From NCBI RefSeq assembly GCF_017483025.1, contig NZ_JAFUMA010000099.1, positions 1 through 64,000 on the forward strand: a stretch of 64,000 bases of DNA, given 5' to 3'. How positions within the stretch are numbered: the stretch's first letter is position 1; every line of letters starts with the position of its first letter. The position numbers were made by a program, and so were the translations under genes. This stretch comes from Anaerotignum sp. Its GTDB lineage: Bacteria; Bacillota; Clostridia; Lachnospirales; Anaerotignaceae. The notes beneath the pieces are model-generated. The model worked only from the letters and a program-made list of their open reading frames with translations, was not told where the DNA came from and ran no database searches. Shown piece after piece: positions 27,711 through 38,802 of the stretch.

Positions 27711-28028
27711 TTATTCACTAAACAATATATCTGCGCCGATGGCACGTTTTGCCGATTCGCGCACCTCATTCATGCCCAGGCCCATGTTTCCGCCGATGCC
27801 GGGGATAACGATGATGGCGGGCAATTCCATATCTTTGTATTTGGCAATGCTTTCCTTTGCCTTCAGGCTGGCTTCTTCCGTGATATAAATGATCGCGTAT
27901 TCTCTTTCCGCCAGTCTGTGGATGGTCTTTTTTATCTCCTCTGCTGTGTAAGCAGGGAAAATATCGATCCCCAGAGCAAGGAAGCCCATAACTGTGTCCT
28001 TGTCGCCAATGATACCAACTTTAGACAT
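27711..28028 (-). CDS. ntpF: V-type ATPase subunit F
   Basis: 105 aa. Small Rossmann-like stalk subunit (KVGIIGDKDTVMGFLALGI; AIIYITEEASL; PAIIVIPGIGG). It binds D in the rotor stalk. It overlaps the end of ntpC by 8 nt, so translation is coupled. Confidence 0.94.
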   Translation of the reverse strand: MSKVGIIGDKDTVMGFLALGIDIFPAYTAEEIKKTIHRLAEREYAIIYITEEASLKAKESIAKYKDMELPAIIVIPGIGGNMGLGMNEVRESAKRAIGADILFSE

Positions 28029-28998
28029 ATGCTTCTCTCACCCTTTCTTTGATCGTTTCCGCATCAATGTCATGCAGTTTGCATGTCATAATGATGCGCA
28101 CACATTTCGCCTCTGTTTCCTTCGCCAGAATATAAGCGGCAACGGGTTCAGGCGTCAGCGTTTTATATTTTGCATCTTTGATACATTCCATCAGATAATC
28201 ATCGCAGGCTTTTTCGAACACCGTGAAGCCCTGGGGCATATAGGTTTCGCACAGAGGGCCATAGGATGTTTCCTTCAGCATCTGGATGACAGTATCGTTT
28301 TTCAATGCTCTGATCAAAAGTTCCGCAGGCAGTTCGCCGCCGGGCACGATGCTTTCTTCCAGTTCTTCATCGCTGCGTTTCATCTGCCAGATACGCAGGA
28401 GTGTTTTCAGGTTCGTCACATCGGCCAGTCTGCGAATGTATTTGGAAACGTATTCGTTGCCCAGTTTATCTGCCGCATCAGACATGACCTGGAAGCAGGC
28501 CTTATCCAGAATGGAATCGATATAACGGGCATTTTTTGTTTTCGCATACATTTCTGTGGCTTCCTGCACTGCATCTGCCTTGATATTAGGCAGTTCCATG
28601 TAGTTTCTTTCACGGAAGTTTTTCTGCAGGATATCCACGGGGATGCTGCCGCCCTGGATCAGATATTTTTTACCGTTGACCTTGGAAATTTCTTCTTTGA
28701 TCAACACTTTTACGTTATGATAGTCGTTCTTGAATCGGAAAATATCCATGAAGGTTTCGGAGGCAATCAGCTTACCAACTGCCTGATATTCCGTTTCCAG
28801 ATGGTTCTGAATCATTTTTTCGAATTCGTGAACGTCTTTGATCTCTGTTTTACCGTAATCGGTTTCAGAAAGCATGCGCAATGCTTCGCCAGCATCTCTG
28901 GCTTCTGCCATCTGCATCAGTTTCTGCTTTGTCAGCAGTTTATTTTCCATGGAACGAACACTCGCCACGGCGAAAGGGTAAATCTTGTTTCTAGCCAT
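28021..28998 (-). CDS. ntpC: V-type ATPase subunit C
   Basis: 325 aa, a mostly helical funnel linking the rotor to the c-ring. It contains the conserved YPFAVASVRSMENKLLTK opening and the YISKYIRRLAD-like segment (EYVSKYIRRLADVTNLKTLLRIW). ATG with a strong GGAGGGGG SD. Placed between E and F as in other clostridial operons. Confidence 0.93.
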   Translation of the reverse strand: MARNKIYPFAVASVRSMENKLLTKQKLMQMAEARDAGEALRMLSETDYGKTEIKDVHEFEKMIQNHLETEYQAVGKLIASETFMDIFRFKNDYHNVKVLIKEEISKVNGKKYLIQGGSIPVDILQKNFRERNYMELPNIKADAVQEATEMYAKTKNARYIDSILDKACFQVMSDAADKLGNEYVSKYIRRLADVTNLKTLLRIWQMKRSDEELEESIVPGGELPAELLIRALKNDTVIQMLKETSYGPLCETYMPQGFTVFEKACDDYLMECIKDAKYKTLTPEPVAAYILAKETEAKCVRIIMTCKLHDIDAETIKERVREAYV

Positions 28999-29012
28999 GC
29001 TCTACCCCCTCC

Positions 29013-29573
29013 TTAGAATAAGATCTGTGCTGCTGTCTGGCGGATCGCTTCTTTTTCTACTGTAATGATAGATTCAAAAGAATAGTTATATTCGATATCT
29101 CCGTTTTTCACAATAAAACCACCGCTGATATCCGCAGTTTTTTCGGAAAGGTCGAAGCCGTTTTCCTTCACCGTTGCAGCCAGTCTTGCGACATCTTTAG
29201 GGGAAACGATGATCTCTGTACCCAGGGATTTATCCAGTTTCGCCAGCATGCCGCCGATGACCTTTGCGTATTCCGCATCTTCCAGAGAAAGCAGTCTTTT
29301 TTCCGCTTCTGCGATCACATCAGCCAGAATCGTCTGCTTCTGTTCCAGAACGGCTTTTTTCGCCTGCATTTCCGCGCCGGAAATTTCCTTGGATTTTACT
29401 TTTTCCGCTTCCGCCTGGGCATTTCTTTCCAGTGCATCTGCTTCTTTTTCCGCTTTATCTTTCCCAGCCTTCAGGATGGAATCTACTTCCTTCTGGGCCT
29501 GTTTCAGGGTCGCTTCTGCCACTTTCTCTGCTTCTGCAATGATTTTATCGATAATGATCTTGCCGTCATTCAT
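29013..29573 (-). CDS. ntpE: V-type ATPase subunit E (peripheral stalk)
   Basis: 186 aa. The N-terminal ~95 residues are an Ala/Lys/Glu coiled coil; the C-terminal globular part contains KVIGGMLAKLDKSLGTEIIVSP. It forms the peripheral stalk with the H/G-type subunit. ATG with GGAGG ten bases upstream. Confidence 0.92.
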   Translation of the reverse strand: MNDGKIIIDKIIAEAEKVAEATLKQAQKEVDSILKAGKDKAEKEADALERNAQAEAEKVKSKEISGAEMQAKKAVLEQKQTILADVIAEAEKRLLSLEDAEYAKVIGGMLAKLDKSLGTEIIVSPKDVARLAATVKENGFDLSEKTADISGGFIVKNGDIEYNYSFESIITVEKEAIRQTAAQILF

Positions 29574-29603
29574 AGGAGTTTCTCCTCCTTTTCCTTATAT
29601 TGA

Positions 29604-32078
<2,475 letters not shown>

Positions 32079-32092
<14 letters not shown>

Positions 32093-32405
32093 ACGTTCCC
32101 ACGACCTTTCCGATCACAGCCTGAACGGCTTCTTCCTGCTTTGCTGCCGCCTGCTCTCTGATCTGAGAACAAGTCTCATCAGCTTCTTTCAAAATCTTCT
32201 GGATCACCTCGCGGCTCTCCTCTACAGCTACTTCTACAGCTTCCTGCATTTCTTTTTTCCCATGCAGTCTGGCCTCTTCCAAAAGGGCTTCCTGCTGTTT
32301 CAGCGCATTGGCCTTCATTTCTTCGGCCTGTGCGACAGCCTGCTTTTTGATTTCCACAGCCCGTGCTTCTGCTTCCACGATGCTTTTCAGGATCTCATAA
32401 GCCAT
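32079..32405 (-). CDS. V-type ATPase peripheral-stalk subunit (NtpG/AhaH type)
   Basis: 108 aa, almost entirely an Ala/Glu/Lys coiled coil (EAEARAVEIKKQAVAQAEEM), ending CSC-like GTYGSC. It is the small stalk partner of subunit E. First gene of the operon. The ATG at 32405 is 8 nt after GAGAGG; the GTG at 32414 is within the SD region. Sequence similarity in such helices is weak, so assignment rests on operon position. Confidence 0.85.
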
Positions 32406-32634
32406 GTTACTCACCTCTCTTGCTGTATTTTTGTTTGAACAAATTGCACAGGTACAATATTTACTCCCGTCAAAATTACCTTGTTAAAGTTATAACGTTT
32501 GTATTTTTCAAAATGTATAGAGATTTGTTCCTGTTCGACTCGTTCTTTTTCCTGCAACCTTTGAAGGTTGATTCGAATTTTCCAATGATTTCCATGAAAA
32601 TTCTTGGCATGTACGAGAAATCAAACATACCTCA
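32406..32634 (-). promoter_or_regulatory. Long 5' leader of the V-ATPase operon
   Basis: About 230 nt lie between the predicted transcription start (~32634) and the first start codon. It includes the hairpin CAACCT/AGGTTG with a TTGA loop (32555-32570). No known riboswitch consensus was recognised and no T-run follows the hairpin. Confidence 0.4.
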
Positions 32635-32640
32635 ATTTAA

Positions 32641-32669
32641 ATAATACGAAATTTAAGCCAGTATGTCAA
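32641..32669 (-). promoter_or_regulatory. Strong sigma-A promoter of the V-ATPase operon
   Basis: On the minus strand: perfect TTGACA (32664-32669), a 17-nt spacer and TATTAT (32641-32646). Confidence 0.8.
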
Positions 32670-33040
32670 TGTTTCTTCCATTTACCACAAAATGACAAAC
32701 CATTTTCCCTCGCGAACACGCTTGTTAAAAATCCATCAGAATTCACTTTCGCAAAAAAGCGGTTTTCGTTTGAATTACGGGGTTTGACGATGTTCTTTCG
32801 CATGCAATTTATTCGTATCCCAATTTTTACCTACTATGTTTTCCTGATTTTTGCATAAAAATATATACAAAACAAACAAAAAATTTACGTGTTTTTTTGC
32901 CAGTTTCCTCTTAGGAAAAATCCATTTTTACTGAATTAAACTCTTTTGAATGAAAAATTATTCATTGTATAACCAAAAAATGTATTTTTCCTACACCATT
33001 TTATCTGTATATAGATCTCTTTATGCAAATTCAATAAACT
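32670..33040. other. AT-rich intergenic stretch with no gene seen
   Basis: About 370 nt of AT-rich sequence between the V-ATPase promoter and the NUDIX terminator. I see no frame with an SD, no RNA gene and no clear repeat. It may simply separate two transcription units. Confidence 0.5.
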
Positions 33041-33041
33041 G

Positions 33042-33079
33042 AAAAAGAGACCCTATTTCTTCAAGAAATAGAGTCTCTT
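33042..33079 (-). terminator. Terminator of the hslO-NUDIX unit
   Basis: Long stem with one mismatch (AAGAGACCCTATTTCTT against AAATAGAGTCTCTT, CAAG loop) at 33045-33079, with a T-run on the minus strand. Confidence 0.85.
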
Positions 33080-33106
33080 GCCAGATTTTATTATTTCATC
33101 TTCATT

Positions 33107-33532
33107 CTAATTTTCTTTCAGCGCCGCAAAAGCTGCGCGAATGTCCCGCTTCATCCAGTGGGGCAGTTCGCTTTCTTGCATCTCCTCTTCCGTCACCCAG
33201 AAATAAGATTCATGCTCTGCACTCAGGCTCACCTCTCCGCTCTTCCAGCGACAGGCATATGTAAAAATGCAAAGATGAATATGATGCTTGATGGCATCGA
33301 ACAGGGATAAGGGAGGACCGATGGAAACGTTCAGATCTGTTTCCTCTCTGATCTCTCTGAGCAGCCCCTCTTCTGCCTTTTCGAAGAAATGCAGGCCGCC
33401 GCCGGGCAGATCCCATTTCTGATGACTATTCATGAAGCTGCCCTCCATCTCATGCTTGGAACGGCAAAGCACCAGTGCTTTATTCTCTTTTATGATGACA
33501 GCTTTTACAGCCACCGCAAAATCCCTTTTCAA
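33107..33532 (-). CDS. NUDIX hydrolase
   Basis: 141 aa. Nudix box GGGLHFFEKAEEGLLREIRE followed by ETDL fits the GX5EX7REUXEEXGU pattern and would bind divalent metal to cleave a nucleoside-diphosphate-linked substrate. The substrate cannot be told. Start is TTG at 33532 with a G-rich SD (GGGGGCG); the SD is not ideal. It follows hslO closely and ends at a strong terminator. Confidence 0.88.
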   Translation of the reverse strand: MKRDFAVAVKAVIIKENKALVLCRSKHEMEGSFMNSHQKWDLPGGGLHFFEKAEEGLLREIREETDLNVSIGPPLSLFDAIKHHIHLCIFTYACRWKSGEVSLSAEHESYFWVTEEEMQESELPHWMKRDIRAAFAALKEN

Positions 33533-33554
33533 AGGATCGCCCCCTTTGGCTTTT

Positions 33555-34433
33555 TTATTTTGCTTCTTCCAGCAGTTTGATCAGCTCTTCTTCATTAAAG
33601 TCATATTCTTTGCTGCAGAAATGGCAGTGCAGATTTGCTTTCTTGTCTTCTTTAATGATTTTTTCCAGTTCTTCCTTGCCGATGCTGATCAGCGCTTTTT
33701 CTACTCTTTCTTTTGTGCAGTTGCAGTAGAAAGTTGTAGGGATAGTATCAACGATCTTCAGATCCATATCGCCCAGGATCATCTGCAGAATATCTTCAGG
33801 CGTCTGCCCCATATCCAGCAGATCGGATACATATGGAATCGTTGCCAGTTTCTGTTCCAGTTTAGAAATCATTTCCTCTGTTGCATCGGGCATCAGCTGA
33901 ATGATGAAGCCGCCGGCTCTGCGAATGGATGTATCTGTTTCGATCAGAACACCCAGACCTACTGCAGAAGGCGTCTGTTCAGACTGTGCAAAGTAATATG
34001 TCAGGTCTTCCGCGATTTCCCCTGTTACCAGTTCGATCTTGCCTGCGTAAGGTTCTCTCATACCGATATCTTTAATGATGCTCATATAACCATTGCCGAT
34101 AGCGCCGCTGACGTTCAGTTTGCCGGGAATCAGGTCGGGTACTTCCACGCCGGGGTTGAATACATAACCCTTTACCTGGGCCTTGCTATCGCTGGTTACC
34201 ACGATGCCCTGCAGAGGGCCTTCGCCTCTTACCTGCAATGTCAGCAGGTCTTTATCCCCTTTCAGCATACTGCCCATCATGGCCGCTGCTGTCAGCATTC
34301 TGCCCAGGGCTGCAGAAGCCACAGGGGATGTATGATGGATCTCTCTGGCATGCTGCACCAGGTCTTTTGTTGTAGCGGCAAAAGCACGGATACTGCCGTT
34401 GCCTGCCGTTGCTCTTACGATATAGTCACTCAT
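33555..34433 (-). CDS. hslO: Redox-regulated chaperone Hsp33
   Basis: 292 aa. Holdase chaperone activated by oxidation. The N-terminal substrate domain carries TSPVASAALGRMLTAAAMMG and GNGYMSIIKDIGM. The C-terminal zinc switch has CNC and CHFC cysteine pairs (YCNCTKERV; HCHFCSKEY). ATG with GGAGG. Length and cysteines are normal, so the redox switch should work. Confidence 0.96.
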   Translation of the reverse strand: MSDYIVRATAGNGSIRAFAATTKDLVQHAREIHHTSPVASAALGRMLTAAAMMGSMLKGDKDLLTLQVRGEGPLQGIVVTSDSKAQVKGYVFNPGVEVPDLIPGKLNVSGAIGNGYMSIIKDIGMREPYAGKIELVTGEIAEDLTYYFAQSEQTPSAVGLGVLIETDTSIRRAGGFIIQLMPDATEEMISKLEQKLATIPYVSDLLDMGQTPEDILQMILGDMDLKIVDTIPTTFYCNCTKERVEKALISIGKEELEKIIKEDKKANLHCHFCSKEYDFNEEELIKLLEEAK

Positions 34434-34449
34434 TTTGATTCCTCCGATT

Positions 34450-35196
34450 CTATTTCAATTTGGCTGCAAAAAGCAGGCGTTCGCTTTCTTCATGGGGCGC
34501 ATCAAAACTATATCCGTCCATGACTTCTACCAGTTCCATGCCCGCTGCCCGCAGTCCATCTTCAATTTCTTCCACAGAGTAAGCTCTTTCGTAGTGGTAT
34601 TCCTCTACTCTTTCATACAGGCCGTTTTCCTGTTCGATGAAAAAGCTTACGTAATATTCATTAATCTTCTCTTCCTCATCGTAATCATTTTCCCAGATAT
34701 ACGCCGCGCCTTCTTCCGCAGAACCAAAGACATTCTGCCCCAGCACTTCCCGGAATTTATATTCCGTATTCATATCAAACAGGAAGAGGCTGTCTTTTTT
34801 CATATGCTGCGCAATGCTTTTGAACGCATCCTCCAGCTGACCATCCTCTGTCAGATAATTCATACAGTCGCACAGACTGAGAATGCAATCTGCTTCTTCG
34901 CCCAGTTCCAGTTCTGTCATATCCTGGCAGGCCAGACGAACGGAAAGGCCTTCTTCCATGGCCTTATGGTCTGCTTCCGTCAGCATTTCGGGGGAAAGGT
35001 CTACGCCGATCACATCGAAGCCTTCCTTTGCCAACGGCAGCAAAATACTGCCTGTGCCGCAGCCCAAGTCGATCACTGTTTTAGGCTTCAGTCCATGCTT
35101 GTCCCAAACAGCATGGATATGGCTCAGCCACTGGTCATATTCTACCTGTTCCATAAAAAGATCATATACAGATGCAAAGGCTTCGTATGCACTCAT
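34450..35196 (-). CDS. Class I SAM-dependent methyltransferase
   Basis: 248 aa. The SAM-binding motif I is VIDLGCGTGSILLPLAKEG. It continues with VIGVDLSPEML and CILSLCDCMNYL (motif for the post-I acidic strand). Similar to small YcgJ/UbiE-like methyltransferases of Firmicutes; the substrate is unknown. The ATG at 35196 follows GGAGGAAGG; frames open upstream lack an SD. Downstream hslO begins 17 nt after it, so they are likely one transcript. Confidence 0.86.
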   Translation of the reverse strand: MSAYEAFASVYDLFMEQVEYDQWLSHIHAVWDKHGLKPKTVIDLGCGTGSILLPLAKEGFDVIGVDLSPEMLTEADHKAMEEGLSVRLACQDMTELELGEEADCILSLCDCMNYLTEDGQLEDAFKSIAQHMKKDSLFLFDMNTEYKFREVLGQNVFGSAEEGAAYIWENDYDEEEKINEYYVSFFIEQENGLYERVEEYHYERAYSVEEIEDGLRAAGMELVEVMDGYSFDAPHEESERLLFAAKLK

Positions 35197-35283
35197 ATTC
35201 CTTCCTCCAAAGAGATATTCTTTCACAATAGTTTATTATATCTCTATATACCTGCCTTTGCAAGCATAAATATAGGTAATTAC

Positions 35284-35508
35284 TCATTCATCCCGCAGAT
35301 TTCCTTCCTGAACAGTGCCATGTTTCCGTGCTTCGATTTTCCGTCTGCCCATAATGCCGCCGATGCGTCCGCTTTCCTTAGCGGTCAGCCCTTTCCAGCC
35401 TAGCTGCTCCACCTTTTCCAGAAGGCCCAGTTCCTCTGCGATCTCATATTTCATTGCCAAGTCCCGCTTTTCCGCTTCCGTCAGTTCTTTTTTCTTCAAT
35501 GAAATCAC
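35284..35508 (-). CDS. Small acid-soluble spore protein, alpha/beta type
   Basis: 74 aa. The germination-protease recognition motif KYEIAEELG and the DNA-binding motif AKESGRIGGIMGRR identify it as an alpha/beta-type SASP that coats spore DNA. The N terminus is Lys/Glu-rich and the C terminus basic. GTG start at 35508, 7 nt after GGAGG. A sigma-G-like promoter lies upstream (35536-35564). Compared with typical alpha/beta SASPs the second motif ends MGRRK rather than MVKRM. Confidence 0.85.
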   Translation of the reverse strand: MISLKKKELTEAEKRDLAMKYEIAEELGLLEKVEQLGWKGLTAKESGRIGGIMGRRKIEARKHGTVQEGNLRDE

Positions 35509-35535
35509 GCCTTTCCTCCCTGTTTTTTGTCCTCA

Positions 35536-35564
35536 CAGTATGCACGATTTCAGGTAAAATATGT
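35536..35564 (-). promoter_or_regulatory. Possible sigma-G promoter of the SASP gene
   Basis: On the minus strand: ACATA (35560-35564) against GHATR, a 17-nt spacer and CATACTG (35536-35542) against CATNHTA. Two mismatches in total; plausible because the gene is a SASP. Confidence 0.35.
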
Positions 35565-35622
35565 ATTTTGTGCACAGACGAATGGTTTTCAGAAAAAATA
35601 CAGTATTTTCCTTCGATTTTGT

Positions 35623-35651
35623 TTGACAGAATGGAGAACTGGTGTTAGACT
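35623..35651 (+). promoter_or_regulatory. Promoter of the lysine-riboswitch operon
   Basis: Perfect TTGACA (35623-35628), a 17-nt spacer and TAGACT (35646-35651), 27 nt before the aptamer. Confidence 0.8.
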
Positions 35652-35677
35652 ATGAGGCAAATACATAATTTTTCAAA

Positions 35678-35839
35678 GTAGAGGTGCGTTTTTCAAGAGT
35701 ATACAGGTGAATATCATAAGGGATAGATGCAGCCTGTAAAAAGGGGAAAACGCCGAAGAAAGAAAATGCCTTATCTTTTCTTCTCTGGTTGTGCGGTTAA
35801 GAGCCGTATGACTGTCATTGGAACCCAATGGAGCGCTAC
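35678..35839 (+). ncRNA. Lysine riboswitch (L box) upstream of asd-dapA-dapB
   Basis: The leader carries the L-box landmarks in order: GTAGAGGTGCG at the 5' side (35678-35688), GCCGAAG (35752-35758), ACTGTCATTG (35811-35820) and GGAGCGCTAC at the 3' side (35830-35839). The 5' GTAG and 3' CTAC pair as the base of P1. Lysine binding is expected to lower expression of asd, dapA and dapB. A T-run lies at 35912-35917 before the asd start. The local terminator stem is not obvious; see findings. Confidence 0.9.
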
Positions 35840-35981
35840 AAAGAACAATCAAACTGCGGCATAGGCATATACCACAGTTTCCTTGGAAAGTCGGCGCAGG
35901 TGTGTCGGCTCTTTTTTGTTTCAAAAATAATCTGCTTTGAAGCAACAAATACACAAATGCAAAAGAAAGAAGGAATCAAAA

Positions 35982-36980
35982 ATGAAAAAAATCAATCTGG
36001 CCGTTGTTGGCGCAACAGGTATGGTAGGCAGAACTTTCCTGAAGGTACTGGAAGAAAGACAGCTTCCCATCGAAAACTTTTATGTAATGGCATCTTCCCG
36101 TTCCGCTGGTAAAACACTGGAATTCAACGGCAAAGAATATGTTGTAGAAGAACTGACAGAACACTCCTTCGATAAACCCATCGACATCGCGCTGTTTTCC
36201 GCAGGTGGCGGCACAAGTGAAAAATTTGCTCCCATCGCTGCTGCACACGGTTGTATCGTAATCGACAACAGCTCTCAGTGGAGAATGGACCCCGAAGTTC
36301 CCCTGGTAGTTCCCGAAGTTAACCCCGAAGATATCGCATGGCACAAAAACATCATTGCTAACCCCAACTGCTCCACGATCCAGGCGATGGTTGCTCTGAA
36401 ACCTCTGGATGACAAATACAAAATCAAACGTGTGGTTTACTCCACATATCAGGCAGTATCCGGCGCAGGCGTAGCAGGCTGGCAGGATCTGGAAAACGGC
36501 ATCAAGGGTGAAGCACCCAAGAAATTCCCTCACCCCATCGCAAGCAACTGCCTGCCCCACATCGACTCCTTCCTTGATAACGGCTATACAAAGGAAGAAA
36601 TGAAGATGGTGAACGAAACAAGAAAGATCCTGCACAACGACGATATGCGCGTAACAGCAACAACAGTTCGTGTTCCCGTTTTCGATTCCCACAGCGAATC
36701 CATCAACCTGGAATTCGAAAAACCCTTCGAACTGGATGAACTGATCGAAGTGCTGAAAAATGCTCCCGGCGTAGTCGTTCAGAACGACAGCGCAAACAAC
36801 GAATACCCTATGGCAGTCACAGCAGCTGGTAAAGACGAAGTATTCGTTGGTCGTATCCGCCGTGACGAATCCGTTGACAGCGGCGTAAACCTGTGGGTAG
36901 TAGCTGACAACATCCGTAAGGGTGCAGCAACAAACGCAGTACAGATCGCAGAAGAAATCGTAAAAGCAATGAACAAGTAA
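35982..36980 (+). CDS. asd: Aspartate-semialdehyde dehydrogenase
   Basis: 332 aa. NADPH-dependent reduction of aspartyl phosphate to the semialdehyde, the branch point for lysine/DAP, threonine and methionine. GATGMVGRTFLKVLEE forms the dinucleotide site. The catalytic cysteine lies in NPNCSTIQ. The ATG at 35982 is preceded by AAGAAGGA; upstream frames run through the riboswitch leader. First gene of the riboswitch operon; no aspartokinase gene is in the window. Confidence 0.96.
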   Translation: MKKINLAVVGATGMVGRTFLKVLEERQLPIENFYVMASSRSAGKTLEFNGKEYVVEELTEHSFDKPIDIALFSAGGGTSEKFAPIAAAHGCIVIDNSSQWRMDPEVPLVVPEVNPEDIAWHKNIIANPNCSTIQAMVALKPLDDKYKIKRVVYSTYQAVSGAGVAGWQDLENGIKGEAPKKFPHPIASNCLPHIDSFLDNGYTKEEMKMVNETRKILHNDDMRVTATTVRVPVFDSHSESINLEFEKPFELDELIEVLKNAPGVVVQNDSANNEYPMAVTAAGKDEVFVGRIRRDESVDSGVNLWVVADNIRKGAATNAVQIAEEIVKAMNK

Positions 36981-37033
36981 TATAATTTAGGATAAAAAGA
37001 AATATAGGTTCAATATTCGAGGAGGTCATACAT

Positions 37034-37915
37034 ATGTCTATTTTTACTGGCGCAGGTACAGCTCTCGTAACACCCCTGAACGCTGACGGCAGCGTAAATT
37101 TTGCAAAAATGAAAGAACTGATCGAATTCCAGATCGCAAACAGCATCGACGCACTGATCATCTGCGGTACAACAGGCGAAGCATCCACAATGTCCGACGA
37201 AGTACAGATCGAATGCATCCGCTTTGCAAAAGAAGTTGCAGCAGGCCGTGTGCCCATCATCGCAGGCGCAGGCAGCAACGACACAGCTCACTGCATCGAA
37301 CTGGCTCAGGGCTGCGAAAAAGCAGGCGCTGATGCAGTTCTGCTGGTAACACCCTACTACAACAAAGCAACACAGAAGGGCCTGATCCTGCACTACACAG
37401 CAGTAGCTGAAAGCATCAATATTCCTATCATCCTGTACAACGTACCCGGCAGAACAGGCTGCAACATCGCTCCTAAAACAGTAGCTGAACTGTCTAAAGT
37501 GAAAAATATCGTAGCTGTAAAAGAAGCAAGCGGCAACCTGTCCCAGGTAGCAGAAATCGCTTCTCTGGTTGGCCCCGATTTTGATATCTACAGCGGTAAC
37601 GACGACCAGATCCTGCCTATCATGTCCCTGGGCGGCAAAGGCGTTATTTCCGTTCTGTCCAATGTAGCACCTAAAAACACACACGATATGGTTATGAACT
37701 ACCTGAATGGTGATACAAAAGCTGCTACAAAACTGCAGCTGGATGCGATCGAACTGATCGGCGCTCTGTTCTGCGAAGTAAACCCCATCCCCGTTAAAGC
37801 TGCTATGAACCTGATGGGCTATGAAGTTGGTTCCTGCAAACTGCCTCTGTGCGACATGGAACCCAAGAACCTGGAAACACTGAAAACAGCAATGAAAAAT
37901 TATGGTTTGATCTAA
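37034..37915 (+). CDS. dapA: 4-hydroxy-tetrahydrodipicolinate synthase
   Basis: 293-aa TIM-barrel class I aldolase that condenses pyruvate with aspartate semialdehyde. The Schiff-base lysine is in AVKEASGNL. GTTGEASTM forms the pyruvate-binding loop, and YYNKATQKG and YNVPGRTG contribute the tyrosine and arginine. ATG with GGAGG. 53 nt after asd, 13 nt before dapB. Confidence 0.97.
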   Translation: MSIFTGAGTALVTPLNADGSVNFAKMKELIEFQIANSIDALIICGTTGEASTMSDEVQIECIRFAKEVAAGRVPIIAGAGSNDTAHCIELAQGCEKAGADAVLLVTPYYNKATQKGLILHYTAVAESINIPIILYNVPGRTGCNIAPKTVAELSKVKNIVAVKEASGNLSQVAEIASLVGPDFDIYSGNDDQILPIMSLGGKGVISVLSNVAPKNTHDMVMNYLNGDTKAATKLQLDAIELIGALFCEVNPIPVKAAMNLMGYEVGSCKLPLCDMEPKNLETLKTAMKNYGLI

Positions 37916-37928
37916 TTGAGGTATAACT

Positions 37929-38681
37929 ATGGTTAATATTATTATTCACGGCTGCGGCGGCAAAATGGGCCGCGTGGTAGCCGAACTGGTAAAAAATGAA
38001 CCTGATTGCCAGGTAGTAGCGGGCATCGACCCTACAACACCCGCACTGGAATTTCCTGTATTCCCCAGCTGTGACGCCTGCGACGTTGCAGGCGATGTCA
38101 TCATCGACTTTTCCACAGCAAGGGCAGTTCCCGCCCTGCTGGCATTCTCCAAAGCAAAAAACATCCCCGTTGTTCTCTGCACAACAGCTCTGTCCGATGA
38201 AACAACAGCGCTGATGAAAGAAACAAGCAAGGATGTAGCCATTCTGAAATCTGCCAATATGTCTGTTGGTGTAAACCTGCTGTTGGATCTGGTGCAGCGC
38301 GCAGCTGCTATCCTGGCAGAAAGCGGCTTCGATATTGAAATTGTAGAAAAACACCATAACCAGAAAATCGATGCCCCCAGCGGCACAGCAATTGCCCTGG
38401 CAGACGCCATCAATCAGGCAATGGATGAAAGATATCATTACGTTTACGACCGTTCTCAGGTTCGTGAAAAACGCGAAAAAACAGAAATCGGTATCCATGC
38501 AGTTCGCGGCGGCAACATCGTTGGAGAACATGACGTCATCTTCGCCGGCAGAGACGAAGTGATCGAACTGAACCACCGTGCAACTTCCCGTGAAGTTTTT
38601 GCCGTTGGCGCAGTGAAAGCTGCAAAATTCCTGGCAGGTAAGCCTGCAGGTCTGTATACCATGAAAGAAGTTCTGCAGTGA
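37929..38681 (+). CDS. dapB: 4-hydroxy-tetrahydrodipicolinate reductase
   Basis: 250 aa. NAD(P)H-dependent reductase of the DAP branch. The N-terminal nucleotide loop is HGCGGKMGRVV. The catalytic motif is EKHHNQKIDAPSGTA. GGNIVGEHDVIFAG lies in the C-terminal domain. SD GAGGTA. It is last of the operon and ends about 120 nt before a terminator. Products feed peptidoglycan and dipicolinate for spores. Confidence 0.96.
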   Translation: MVNIIIHGCGGKMGRVVAELVKNEPDCQVVAGIDPTTPALEFPVFPSCDACDVAGDVIIDFSTARAVPALLAFSKAKNIPVVLCTTALSDETTALMKETSKDVAILKSANMSVGVNLLLDLVQRAAAILAESGFDIEIVEKHHNQKIDAPSGTAIALADAINQAMDERYHYVYDRSQVREKREKTEIGIHAVRGGNIVGEHDVIFAGRDEVIELNHRATSREVFAVGAVKAAKFLAGKPAGLYTMKEVLQ

Positions 38682-38802
38682 TTTTAAAAAATACCGTTTC
38701 GTAGGTTCCGCTTAAGAAAACATTATTTTCAAAATGAATTGATTTCTTAAGCAGAACTGCTAGCGGCTTTCCAAATAAGAAAACTGACCTTATAGAATAC
38801 AA

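Noticed and set aside
35828..36112. Open frame starting inside the lysine riboswitch
   Set aside because: It overlaps the riboswitch 3' side and asd in another frame and has no SD; its open stretch is chance.
38711..38752. Inverted repeat GCTTAAGAAA/TTTCTTAAGC as an attachment site or mobile-element end
   Set aside because: No integrase, transposase or target duplication is nearby; it lies in the dapB 3' region and may be just an extra mRNA structure.
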